Shown here: one piece after another, positions 26,443-34,087 of the stretch
Layout of the letters: the number at the start of each line of letters is the position of its first letter
How positions within the stretch are numbered: position 1 is the stretch's first letter
DNA from: Bacteroidales bacterium UBA1176
GTDB lineage: Bacteria > Bacteroidota > Bacteroidia > Bacteroidales > WCHB1-69
Assembly: GCA_002311645.1 (NCBI GenBank)
Contig: DBYW01000001.1
Location: 92,994 to 133,414 of the forward strand
Length of the DNA: 40,421 bases
Reading direction: 5' to 3'
Position numbers and translations under genes: made by a program
Notes under the pieces: model-generated
The model's input: the letters and a program-made list of their open reading frames with translations, nothing else
What the model was told of the DNA's origin: nothing
The model's database searches: none

Positions 26443-26674
26443 CTTGTTTCTTGTTAGGGTTTCGGAGCGCGGTTCTGATCATCACATACATGGCAATGGC
26501 CACGCCTGCCAGCGAGAGCGTGATGGTGAATGCGGGTGAACAGTTTAGTTTCTGATCCAACTTGATGCCACCGAACACGCCAAGCGCAATAATCACGCCC
26601 ATCTCTATCCCCATGTTGGAGTAGTAGGCGTAATTATGCAGCGAATGTGCCGGAGAACGTTTTTCGTTGGACAT
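26420..26674 (-). CDS. AtpZ/AtpI family protein
   Basis: An 84-aa protein with two transmembrane helices. The first carries the AtpZ pattern YYSNMGIEMGVIIALGVFGG followed by KLDQKL. The second is ITLSLAGVAIAMYVMIRTAL. AtpZ proteins are small membrane accessories encoded at the front of F1Fo ATP synthase operons, proposed to help c-ring assembly or transport Mg2+/Ca2+. It starts 12 bp after the bactofilin gene and overlaps the next gene by 23 bp. Confidence 0.8.
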   Translation of the reverse strand: MSNEKRSPAHSLHNYAYYSNMGIEMGVIIALGVFGGIKLDQKLNCSPAFTITLSLAGVAIAMYVMIRTALRNPNKKQDEQKNTH

Positions 26675-26686
26675 TGGGTGTCCGCG

Positions 26687-27088
26687 TTATCTGTTCTGAG
26701 GTTGTTGCGCGGGGCTGGGGGTCGGATTGGCAGGACGCTGGTTCTTCATCTTGCAGTTGCCGGAGAACTCAGCGCCGGGCTCGATGGCTATCTTGCCGGT
26801 GATGATGTTGCCGATGACGTTGGCGGTGGACTTGAGGGAAACCAGCTCGGTGACGTTCAGGCTCTCGGCTTGAATGGTGCCTTCAATCTCAATGTTGGCG
26901 CAGTTCACGTTGCCTTCCACTTTGCCGCTGCGGCCAATGATGACTTTCGCCTTGGAGGTGAGGTTGCCTTTCACCACGCCATCGATGCGGCAGTCGCCAC
27001 TGGTGATGATGCTGCCCTCTAATTGGGTTCCTTGTGCAATGACATTCAAAGCATTGCTGTAATTTTCGCGGGTATCAATTTCTTTCAT
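26687..27088 (-). CDS. Bactofilin (polymer-forming cytoskeletal protein)
   Basis: A 133-aa protein with the short beta-helix repeat of bactofilins: GSIITSGDCRIDGVVKGNLT, KVIIGRSGKVEGNVNC, IEIEGTIQAESLNVTE and GNIITGKIAIEPGAEFSG. The C-terminus is a proline/glutamine tail (PANPTPSPAQQPQ). Bactofilins polymerise without nucleotide at the inner membrane and organise cell-wall enzymes. The gene lies 41 bp after the PorW-like gene and 12 bp before atpZ. Confidence 0.93.
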   Translation of the reverse strand: MKEIDTRENYSNALNVIAQGTQLEGSIITSGDCRIDGVVKGNLTSKAKVIIGRSGKVEGNVNCANIEIEGTIQAESLNVTELVSLKSTANVIGNIITGKIAIEPGAEFSGNCKMKNQRPANPTPSPAQQPQNR

Positions 27089-27129
27089 AATCTCTATGTT
27101 TCGTTACTTTTTATGTTCTGGATTGGTTA

Positions 27130-29871
27130 TTAATCTCGCAAGTAATGCTCCTTGAAAAAGTCGTCGTAAAATACACGACCCTCCGTGTTGTTGTAGAAGG
27201 TGGTGTAGTTGACGGCGGAAATGGCGTACGGAATGATGGTTTTGTTGTTGATGTCGGAGCTGAACATATCATTTTTGACCAATATGTTGTAGTAGTTCAT
27301 GGCCTGCTCGGCGTCGTTGAACTTGGCGATGGTCACCATCTGCTGCGTGTTGTTGACGTAGAAGCTGCTGACATTAAAACGTTGCAGGCTAAAGTAGGTT
27401 TGGTTGAAACTGGCCAAGTTTTGCTTGACGGTCTGCACAGGAATGTTGGCCGTGGTGACCAAGAGGATGACATAGTGCATCTCGCTGCCGTTGTAGTTGA
27501 ACGGGTTGGTCGGAGTTTGGTTTTGCGTCTTGGGGGCGTTGGCGGTTGCGTCGTTTTTTTTGTCATCTTCTTGCGCGAGGTCTGCATCGGAAGTCGTCGC
27601 ATCTGTGGTGGACGTTTGGTTGAGGGCTGCAATTCTCTGTGCGTCAAAGATTGACAGATAGGTCCGGGCAAGGTCGGCCACTTCAGTGGTGGGGAACTCG
27701 CTGATGATGTATTGCAGGCCGCGGATGAGCGTGTCTTCGTTGTAGACCTGCCCTGCGGCTACGGTGCGGAGGTACGTGTATTTGGACTTCAGCACGGGAT
27801 CTGTGCATTGGGGAATGGCCTCGTCTGCGGCACGTACAACAGCTGCCCATTGTTTGTTGTTAAACTGTGCATACAGGCTCTCATACTGCCGTTCCAAGGT
27901 CTTCTCCCGATCTGCAAGACGCTCGTAGTAGTGCGGGTCGTTGATGAGCTTGGCATAGTCCGTGTCGCCATATTGGGTGAGGATCAGGTTCTTGTAGTGG
28001 TCTGACTTGGACTGGTCAACACCTTGGTAGAGAGTGTAGAGGAGGTAGATGGAGGGCAGGGTATATTCGCTCTTGGGGAATCGTTGAATCAAGGATTCAA
28101 ATGAAGCGCAGGCACGCGGGATGTCATGAAGCAAGTCACGATAGATATAGCCGGCCTCATACAGGTTCTTGGCGATAATGGCGTTGGAACTGTCAATGGC
28201 GCCAGGAGTAAGAGGAAGATCCTGTAGGTAATAGGCCTCCTTTTTTGGGTCGGTTTCGCGCTTGGGAATGGGGTTGCCGTCCTCGTCGTATTCTGTGGTG
28301 TCAGTGGCCAAACTCGGGTCATTCATGAGTGCCATGTCATCGAAGGAAATCTGTTGTTTGTTGCTGACGAACCAGTTGTCCTCCAATTTGCGGCTGCCCC
28401 AACGGCGGTAGAAATCTTGTTGACCGGAAGTGACCAGCTGTTGGTTGTAGAAATACCATTTGCCGTTGGAGGTGGTTGTGTTGATGTTGGTATAGGAGGA
28501 TGCGTTTTGGAGGGCCAGCATGCGCTCGGCTTCTTCGGCGGCGGCTTTGCGCTCCGCCTCGGTGTAATCGGCAATCATCTTCTGGACCCAAGCCCTGCGC
28601 TGCCCTTCCGACATTTTGGCAATGCGTTGCAGGCTGTCTTGTAGGTCAATCTCGTTCAGCTTGTCAACCAAGTCCTTGAGCACCTTTGATTTTTGAATCA
28701 CCAGGTCATAGTTGGGGTAGTTTTTGGGGATACTAAGCACGGCGGTGTCGTAGTAAGCTTGGGCTTTGCGGTACTCGTTCTCTTCAAAATAGAGATCGGC
28801 GAGGGTGAGGCTGGAGAAAGTGCGCTGATAATAATTGTTGGTAGAGGATGCGACGGACTTGGCAAGGTAGTTCTTGCGCAGGGTGTCGTTCTCGTCCACA
28901 CGGGCAATTTCGGAGCAAGCGTAGTATATTTGATCCTTGAAATCCTCGTTCTTGACCTCACCAAGCATCTTCTTGAACTGTTTCATGATGGCATTGCGTG
29001 CAGAGGGTGTGCCGTCGTAGTTGGAAGCCAAGTGCATCTGGGCGTTGAATACCATCTCGTAGTTGGAGGATTTCTTGATGACCTGTTGGAAACGTTTCTG
29101 GGCCTCGGCCTGTTGGTTCATCTGCTCGTACAACTGCCCGAGGATGAGGTTTAGACGGGCTTTGAACTCGCGCTTGGGGTGCGCGTCGATGGCGTTGTTG
29201 AGGTAGTCGATGGCCTCTTGCCGGTCGCCATCCGGGGCGGTGAGATGATACTCGGCCTTGGCTGCGTTGAAGAGGACGTTGAATTTCTTGTTCTTCTTGT
29301 TGGTGGCCAGATAATGGAGGTTCTCGAGTTGCTCGTCAGCGGAAGCGAAATAGTTCTGGCGCATGGCGGTGCGTGCCAACATGACAGCGGCCTCGTTGTA
29401 GGTGTTGGCCTGGGGGAAATTGTGGGTGATATAGGTGAAGACGCGCTGTGCTTGGGGATAATCTTGCTTGTAGAAGTAGGATTTGCCCATGATGAGATAG
29501 GCGTCGTCGATGGTTTTGACATACTGCTTGCCCTTGAAAAGCATAGAATGCTTGTATATGGCCTTGGAGGATTTCTCGATGGTGCGGTCTAATTGCGGCA
29601 GGGCGGCGCCAAGGTCGCTCTTGGCAGGATAATAGTAGACCGGCAGGATGGTGGTGTAATTGTCCTTCGAGAGCTTCGCCAGTTCGGCCTCTGCGGCCTT
29701 CATGGCTTGCTGTCCGTTCCACAACACGTTGTATTTGCAGGTCACGTTGTGATAGACGCGGTTCGGGAAAGTGTTCTTGGAGGTTGAACAACTCGTCATG
29801 CCCCACATCGCGGCAACGAGGAGGATGAAGAGCAATATGTTGGTTATGTTTTTTTTCTGTTTCAATTTCAA
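27130..29871 (-). CDS. PorW/SprE-like TPR lipoprotein of the type IX secretion system
   Basis: A 913-aa protein with a signal peptide and lipobox (MWGMTSCSTSKN) and, just after it, the SprE/PorW N-terminal block (FPNRVYHNVTCKYNVLWNG; DNYTTILPVYYYPA). TPR-like helices follow over residues 110-400 and again around 560-700. A Gln/Asn-rich linker (TNPFNYNGSEMHY) leads to a C-terminal domain of about 150 aa. SprE/PorW is an outer-membrane lipoprotein needed for type IX secretion and, in flavobacteria, gliding. No ATG precedes the signal peptide: after the in-frame stop the only starts are TTG at 29871 and 29865, so a TTG start is proposed. The esterase at 34088-35197 is a likely secretion substrate. 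Confidence 0.87.
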   Translation of the reverse strand: MKLKQKKNITNILLFILLVAAMWGMTSCSTSKNTFPNRVYHNVTCKYNVLWNGQQAMKAAEAELAKLSKDNYTTILPVYYYPAKSDLGAALPQLDRTIEKSSKAIYKHSMLFKGKQYVKTIDDAYLIMGKSYFYKQDYPQAQRVFTYITHNFPQANTYNEAAVMLARTAMRQNYFASADEQLENLHYLATNKKNKKFNVLFNAAKAEYHLTAPDGDRQEAIDYLNNAIDAHPKREFKARLNLILGQLYEQMNQQAEAQKRFQQVIKKSSNYEMVFNAQMHLASNYDGTPSARNAIMKQFKKMLGEVKNEDFKDQIYYACSEIARVDENDTLRKNYLAKSVASSTNNYYQRTFSSLTLADLYFEENEYRKAQAYYDTAVLSIPKNYPNYDLVIQKSKVLKDLVDKLNEIDLQDSLQRIAKMSEGQRRAWVQKMIADYTEAERKAAAEEAERMLALQNASSYTNINTTTSNGKWYFYNQQLVTSGQQDFYRRWGSRKLEDNWFVSNKQQISFDDMALMNDPSLATDTTEYDEDGNPIPKRETDPKKEAYYLQDLPLTPGAIDSSNAIIAKNLYEAGYIYRDLLHDIPRACASFESLIQRFPKSEYTLPSIYLLYTLYQGVDQSKSDHYKNLILTQYGDTDYAKLINDPHYYERLADREKTLERQYESLYAQFNNKQWAAVVRAADEAIPQCTDPVLKSKYTYLRTVAAGQVYNEDTLIRGLQYIISEFPTTEVADLARTYLSIFDAQRIAALNQTSTTDATTSDADLAQEDDKKNDATANAPKTQNQTPTNPFNYNGSEMHYVILLVTTANIPVQTVKQNLASFNQTYFSLQRFNVSSFYVNNTQQMVTIAKFNDAEQAMNYYNILVKNDMFSSDINNKTIIPYAISAVNYTTFYNNTEGRVFYDDFFKEHYLRD

Positions 29872-29925
29872 AAGGTTGTCGTTGTGTCTGCCAAATTAAA
29901 AAAGTATAACGGCATTTGGGTGGTT

Positions 29926-30537
29926 TTATTTTTGCTGCTGGGCAAAATATTCTTCGATGAGGTGTTGGACGTATTTGCCGAATACGTCGAACTCGATGTT
30001 GACCACGGTGCCGGGCTTGATGTTGTGGAAATTGGTGACCTTGTGGGTGTATGGGATGATGGCCACGGAGAAACGCCCTTTCTCGGAGTCCACCACGGTG
30101 AGACTCACACCGTTCACGGAAATGGAGCCTTTGGGCACGGTGAAATTGTTCTTGGTGGTGTCGTAGGTGAAATAGTAGCGCCAACTGCCGTTCTCATCAA
30201 CCACTTTTTCGCAAGTGGCTGTCTGGTCGACGTGACCTTGCACAATGTGGCCGTCAAAGCGACCGTCCATGCGCATGCTGCGCTCGAGGTTCACCTCGCC
30301 GCCCACCTGCCAGTGCCCGAGGTTGGTCTTCAACATCGTCTCTTCCATGGCGGTGACCACGTACTGTTTCTTCTCTTTGTCGAGTTTCACGATGGTGAGG
30401 CAGCAGCCATCGTGTGCCATGCTCTGGTCTATGGACAATTCATCTGCGAAATCGACTTCCAAGGTGAAGTCGTAATTGGTCCTATCTTTTTTTATATCAA
30501 CAATTTTGCCCGTTTTTTCAATGATTCCAGTAAACAT
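29926..30537 (-). CDS. ribE: Riboflavin synthase, alpha subunit
   Basis: A 203-aa protein with the typical MFTGIIE start and two homologous lumazine-binding barrels. The first ends with the VQGHVD motif near residue 100, and the second has GSISVNGVSLTV and IPYTHKVTNF. It converts two 6,7-dimethyl-8-ribityllumazine molecules to riboflavin. It has its own consensus promoter (30562-30592) and lies 54 bp upstream of the PorW-like gene. No FMN riboswitch is visible in the 149-bp upstream gap. Confidence 0.97.
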   Translation of the reverse strand: MFTGIIEKTGKIVDIKKDRTNYDFTLEVDFADELSIDQSMAHDGCCLTIVKLDKEKKQYVVTAMEETMLKTNLGHWQVGGEVNLERSMRMDGRFDGHIVQGHVDQTATCEKVVDENGSWRYYFTYDTTKNNFTVPKGSISVNGVSLTVVDSEKGRFSVAIIPYTHKVTNFHNIKPGTVVNIEFDVFGKYVQHLIEEYFAQQQK

Positions 30538-30561
30538 GTTTCACCATTTTATAAAAACGCG

Positions 30562-30592
30562 CAAAGATACAAAAAAAGGGAATAGGGACAAA
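30562..30592 (-). promoter_or_regulatory. Riboflavin synthase promoter (consensus Bacteroidota)
   Basis: The minus strand reads TTTG (30592-30589), exactly 19 bp, then TATCTTTG (30569-30562), a full match to TTTG-N19-TAnnTTTG. It lies 24 bp upstream of the ATG at 30537. Confidence 0.85.
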
Positions 30593-30686
30593 TGTCGGGG
30601 AACTATGATTTTGTGGCCGACGGGCATATTTTGCGGACGCACCATTCTCCCTTCTGAAGGAGGAGGCCGCCAGTCGAATGATCGTA

Positions 30687-31463
30687 TCAGTACGTTTCGG
30701 TGGGGATTCCGATGGCGCGGACTTTTTCGGCAATTTCTTCGAGTTTTCCCTTGTCGAATTTGTGGAGTTGAAGGGCGGGGGTCTCGCGGTCGAGGGAGTA
30801 GATCATCACCTTGCGGGGATGAATGTCGGCTACGCGGCGCAGCCATTGCGTGAAGTTGGGTTCTGCACTGTTGTCGAAGGGCACGCCGTCCTTCTCTCCA
30901 CTAAGGAACATGGATTGGATGATGAGGTTGCCGTTAAAGGACTTGAGGTGCCCGGTTACCTCTTCAATGTCAACGGGCACGATGGGGTAGTTGATGGTGT
31001 CGAGCATCTCTTGGGTGCCGGCATCGAGCTTGAGCAAGGGGTTTTCGATGCGTTGGAGCGCCGTGCGTACCTCTGGACGTGCCAGTTGTGTGGCGTTGGA
31101 GAGGCAGGAAATCACGGCGTTGGGATAATATAGGTCGCGCAGGGGAATGAGGCCGTCGATGATTTGGTCGAAACAGGGGTGCAGGGTCGGTTCCCCATTG
31201 CCGGAAAAGGTGATGCTGTCCACAGGGACGTCGAGGTTTTTACAAGCATTAAGTTTGTGCTCAATGGCCTGCAGCACAATCTCTACTGGATAAAAATCGC
31301 GAGCTGTCAGGCGCTTCTCCAAAGTCCAACCGCACTCGCAGTAGAGGCAGTTGAAGGAGCAAATTTTGACATCGGTGGGCAGGAGGTTGATGCCGAGAGA
31401 GTGCCCCAGCCGGCGGCTGTGTATGGGGCCGAAGGCGATGGAATCCCAAAGAAATGTGGACAT
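30687..31463 (-). CDS. Radical SAM protein (COG0731-like)
   Basis: A 258-aa protein with the 4Fe-4S ligand motif CSFNCLYC (C-x3-C-x2-C) near residue 35, preceded by FGPIHSRRLGHSLGINLLP and followed by the SAM-binding segment ITFSGNGEPTLHP. This combination is typical of a small radical SAM group related in sequence to tRNA wyosine enzymes but of unproven function in bacteria. No auxiliary cluster motif is obvious. It starts 9 bp downstream of the dCMP deaminase gene and is probably co-transcribed with it. Confidence 0.9.
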   Translation of the reverse strand: MSTFLWDSIAFGPIHSRRLGHSLGINLLPTDVKICSFNCLYCECGWTLEKRLTARDFYPVEIVLQAIEHKLNACKNLDVPVDSITFSGNGEPTLHPCFDQIIDGLIPLRDLYYPNAVISCLSNATQLARPEVRTALQRIENPLLKLDAGTQEMLDTINYPIVPVDIEEVTGHLKSFNGNLIIQSMFLSGEKDGVPFDNSAEPNFTQWLRRVADIHPRKVMIYSLDRETPALQLHKFDKGKLEEIAEKVRAIGIPTETY

Positions 31464-31472
31464 GCTTTTTTT

Positions 31473-31967
31473 TTATTGGTTGCTGTATTTTACTACTTCG
31501 TCAGAGAAGAATTCGATTTGGACGCCGGCCTTGGCGAACATCTCTTCGGACTCGGCGCCGGCGTGGTATTTCTGTGCGCACACCACGCGCACGATGCCGC
31601 AGTTGATGATGAGCATGGCGCAGACGCGGCAAGGTGTCATCCGGCAGTAGAGGGTGGCGCCGTTGAGGGAGATGCCCAACTTGGCGGCTTGGCAGATGGC
31701 GTTCTGCTCGGCATGGACGGTGCGCACGCAGTGCTGCGTCACGGTGCCGTCTTCGTGGACGGTGCTCTTGAGCTGGTGCCCCACGTCGTCGCAGTGTGGC
31801 AGACCTTTCGGGGAACCTACGTAGCCGGTGACAAGAATTTGCCGGTCGCGCACGATCACGCAGCCGCTGCGTCCGCGGTCGCAGGTGGCGCGCTTGCTGA
31901 CCGTGTCGGCAATTTCCATGAAATATTCATCCCAGGAGGGACGCACGTGATGGGGTTGGTTTTCCAT
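31473..31967 (-). CDS. Deoxycytidylate (dCMP) deaminase
   Basis: A 164-aa protein of the zinc cytidine/deoxycytidylate deaminase family. HAEQNAI supplies the zinc His and catalytic Glu, and TPCRVCAMLIINCGI supplies the two zinc Cys. The N-terminal SWDEYFMEIADTVSKRATC, GCVIVRDRQILVTGYVGSP and the inserted Cys/His segment (LPHCDDVGH) are typical of dCMP deaminases (ComEB-like). It makes dUMP for thymidylate synthesis. It follows the terminator of the OmpA-like gene and lies just upstream of the radical SAM gene. Confidence 0.95.
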   Translation of the reverse strand: MENQPHHVRPSWDEYFMEIADTVSKRATCDRGRSGCVIVRDRQILVTGYVGSPKGLPHCDDVGHQLKSTVHEDGTVTQHCVRTVHAEQNAICQAAKLGISLNGATLYCRMTPCRVCAMLIINCGIVRVVCAQKYHAGAESEEMFAKAGVQIEFFSDEVVKYSNQ

Positions 31968-32002
31968 TGATTTTGCGGTTTTGTTTGGACTATTGTGCTA
32001 AA

Positions 32003-32029
32003 AAAAGCGGGATGCTTTTGCGTCCCGCT
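32003..32029 (-). terminator. Intrinsic terminator after the TonB/OmpA fusion gene
   Basis: The minus strand reads a 10-bp stem (AGCGGGACGC/GCATCCCGCT, one G-T pair) with an AAAA loop, followed by TTTTTT. It sits 28 bp beyond the stop codon at 32057. Confidence 0.88.
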
Positions 32030-32056
32030 CTATATGTGTTGATAAGGATAGTCAAA

Positions 32057-33139
32057 TTATTTGACGATGAGATTGTGGATGACGATGCGTCTGTCCTTGG
32101 CGGCTTGGAGACCGTAGACGGTCACGCGTTGGGCTTGGGAAGGCTCGGGGTGGTTGACTTCACCGTTGGGGTTCTTGTAGATGGTCAAGCCAGACTTTTC
32201 ACCGTTGATGTACGGGGCAAGTTTGCCGCCGTTGGCCTGCTTCATGTAGTTGAGCACGCTTTCAATACGACGTTTGGAGAGATGCATGTTGTAGTCGTTG
32301 TTGCTGAGCGGGCTGGCAAAGCCGCTGATGGTGAAGGAGACGGAGCTGCCTTCTTCCAGCAAGTCAACAAGCGTGTTGGTCAGCTTCTGGAGACGGTCAT
32401 AGCCAGTGGCGATGGAGTCGTTGAAGAATGTGCGAACCTCATTCTCGGCCTGCGTCTTGGCGTTGCCGGTGAGACCCTTGCCTGCTTCGGTGACGTAGGT
32501 GTTCATTTGGTTCATGTAGGCATCGTAAAGGCCTTTGTACTCTGTGCTGGTGTAGTCGTTCTTGGTTCTGGGATCCGGACGGTCGTTCTCGAAATAGAGG
32601 GTGATGGGTCCGATGTTCCGCACCATCTCTTTCTGCTGAGCGAGTTTTGCCTTGGCCTCTTCCTCCTCCATGGAGAAAGTGATGGGAATTTGCATGATCA
32701 TATCCTGTGCGGTGCAGCTTTGGGTAGCCGGACACATTTTCGGGAATGATCTGACTACGCGGAGAGCTTCGTCGTCCATCTCTTTGTAACCGGAACTGGT
32801 GACCAATTCAATGTCGGTCAGAGTGCTGTCAGCCAAAACTTTGGCTTGGACAATAGCCGTGCCGGAAGCGCGCTGGCTCTTCAAATTCACCGGATACACT
32901 TTTGTTTTGTTGATGTAGCGGCACATTGCTTTGTTGCCACCCTTGAAATGGGGCAGACTGAGCGCGGCCGTCGGCGTTTCATGCTGTCCGATAGCCACAG
33001 CAATGCCCTTTTTGCAAGAACCGGAAGCCTTGCCGCCATAGAGCATTACGTCGTTGTTACACTGTGCGTAAGTTGTTGATACTGTGCCAGATAAGGCAAG
33101 CATCAAAACCAAGACGAGAAAATTATACACTCTTTTCAT
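32057..33139 (-). CDS. Periplasmic fusion of TonB C-terminal domain and OmpA-like domain
   Basis: A 360-aa protein with a cleavable-looking signal peptide (MKRVYNFLVLVLMLALSG...YAQ). Residues about 65-160 form a TonB C-terminal domain: FKGGNKAMCRYINKTKVYP, GTAIVQAKVLADSTL, MDDEALRVVRSFPKMCPA. After a charged helix (MEEEEAKAKLAQQKEMV), residues about 180-355 resemble the OmpA C-terminal peptidoglycan-binding domain: ITLYFENDRPDP and SFTISGFASPLSNNDYNMHLSKRRI. It lacks the membrane anchor and proline-rich spanner of true TonB, so it cannot harvest ExbBD energy in the usual way. It could link an outer-membrane partner to peptidoglycan. Four-Cys content suggests a periplasmic disulfide. It has its own promoter and terminator and stands alone. 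Confidence 0.85.
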   Translation of the reverse strand: MKRVYNFLVLVLMLALSGTVSTTYAQCNNDVMLYGGKASGSCKKGIAVAIGQHETPTAALSLPHFKGGNKAMCRYINKTKVYPVNLKSQRASGTAIVQAKVLADSTLTDIELVTSSGYKEMDDEALRVVRSFPKMCPATQSCTAQDMIMQIPITFSMEEEEAKAKLAQQKEMVRNIGPITLYFENDRPDPRTKNDYTSTEYKGLYDAYMNQMNTYVTEAGKGLTGNAKTQAENEVRTFFNDSIATGYDRLQKLTNTLVDLLEEGSSVSFTISGFASPLSNNDYNMHLSKRRIESVLNYMKQANGGKLAPYINGEKSGLTIYKNPNGEVNHPEPSQAQRVTVYGLQAAKDRRIVIHNLIVK

Positions 33140-33170
33140 ATATTAGTAATTTTAATTTTTTTCGAGGCTG

Positions 33171-33199
33171 CAAATATACAATTTTTTTGTTTCTACAAA
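33171..33199 (-). promoter_or_regulatory. Promoter of the TonB/OmpA fusion gene
   Basis: The minus strand reads TTTG (33199-33196), 17 bp, then TATATTTG (33178-33171), 31 bp before the ATG. The -7 box is a full match; the spacing is 2 bp shorter than the best promoters in this window. Confidence 0.55.
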
Positions 33200-33234
33200 C
33201 GAAAATAAAAAAAAGTTACAAAAGAAAAAAAGAA

Positions 33235-33242
33235 TATTTTTG
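33235..33242 (+). promoter_or_regulatory. -7 element of the two-TM protein gene
   Basis: TATTTTTG on the plus strand, 18 bp before ATG 33261. A TTG start at 33240 would overlap it and is rejected. There is no clear -33 box. Confidence 0.45.
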
Positions 33243-33260
33243 CACCGAAATAATATTGGA

Positions 33261-34004
33261 ATGCAGTTTCTGGATAAAATTGGAAATATAATAGGCCGAC
33301 TGTTATGCGTCCTTACAGCGTTGATTTTCGCTTTGGTGCCGTTTCTCTTCATAAAGGAGCTCCTGTCTGCCCCCTTCTGGTCGCCCGGTTTTTTTGCCTA
33401 TCTCATCATACTGATGATGGTCGGAGGCTCCCTGTATTTCCTCTATGCCGCTTTGTTTTATAATCGAATCATGCGCAAGAGGGCATTGAAAGAACAACTG
33501 CTCAAAAAGGAACAGCTCAGACAACTTGCCGCCATTCAAGAGGAACGGTTCCGCAACCCCGTGGATACCACCACTTTCATCCTGCTGGACAACGTGACCG
33601 ACTACGAGCAGCTGGAGAAACGGATTTTGGACAGTATGGCAGAGGACGAGGGCACACTTGAAAATGTGCCGTTGCTTTGGAAACGCGGCGAGGGCAGTTA
33701 TGCTGTCACCTTCCCGTGCGGTGTGTCACGTCAAGTTCTTTGCGATCTGATGGACGACATCTGGTGTTTCTGTTCCTGCACCGTGCAGGCTTGGTGCCAA
33801 CCGGAACTGTTCAAAAAACACTTTGGAGAATGGCTCTACCTCTGTTACGGGACGGAAGACCTGCCGGTCGCCATCACCGAAGACGACACGCAATGGAACA
33901 TCAACCCCGAAGACACTTTGCTGTACCGTTCCAAAAGGCACGACCGTTTCTTCCAACCTCACCCAGAAATCGACTGGACAAGATTGGAAAAGATGATGAT
34001 ATAA
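33261..34004 (+). CDS. Unknown two-TM protein with cytosolic C-terminal domain
   Basis: A 247-aa protein from ATG 33261. Two transmembrane helices (residues about 12-32 and 40-60) are followed by a basic linker (RKRALKEQLLKKEQLRQL), possibly coiled coil, and a soluble domain of about 170 aa rich in Cys, Trp and acidic residues (DDIWCFCSCTVQAWCQPELF). No family was recognised. It is monocistronic: divergent from the TonB/OmpA fusion and convergent with the esterase gene across a nested palindrome. Confidence 0.75.
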   Translation: MQFLDKIGNIIGRLLCVLTALIFALVPFLFIKELLSAPFWSPGFFAYLIILMMVGGSLYFLYAALFYNRIMRKRALKEQLLKKEQLRQLAAIQEERFRNPVDTTTFILLDNVTDYEQLEKRILDSMAEDEGTLENVPLLWKRGEGSYAVTFPCGVSRQVLCDLMDDIWCFCSCTVQAWCQPELFKKHFGEWLYLCYGTEDLPVAITEDDTQWNINPEDTLLYRSKRHDRFFQPHPEIDWTRLEKMMI

Positions 34005-34021
34005 AAGTCTATTGGATATCT

Positions 34022-34081
34022 CCCGCAGAACTCGCAGACTGACGCAGATTTTTTTCTGCGCTAATCTGCGAAATCTGCGGG
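34022..34081. terminator. Nested palindrome, likely bidirectional terminator
   Basis: Three nested inverted pairs share one centre: CCCGCAGA/TCTGCGGG (34022-34029, 34074-34081), TCGCAGA/TCTGCGA (34032-34038, 34065-34071) and CGCAGA/TCTGCG (34043-34048, 34055-34060). All are variants of the CGCAGA word. It fills the gap between two convergent genes. Confidence 0.65.
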
Positions 34082-34087
34082 AAAATA

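Noticed and set aside
30538..30686. Possible FMN riboswitch before riboflavin synthase
   Set aside because: The promoter lies only 24 bp from the ATG, leaving no room for an aptamer, and no conserved RFN sequence is seen.
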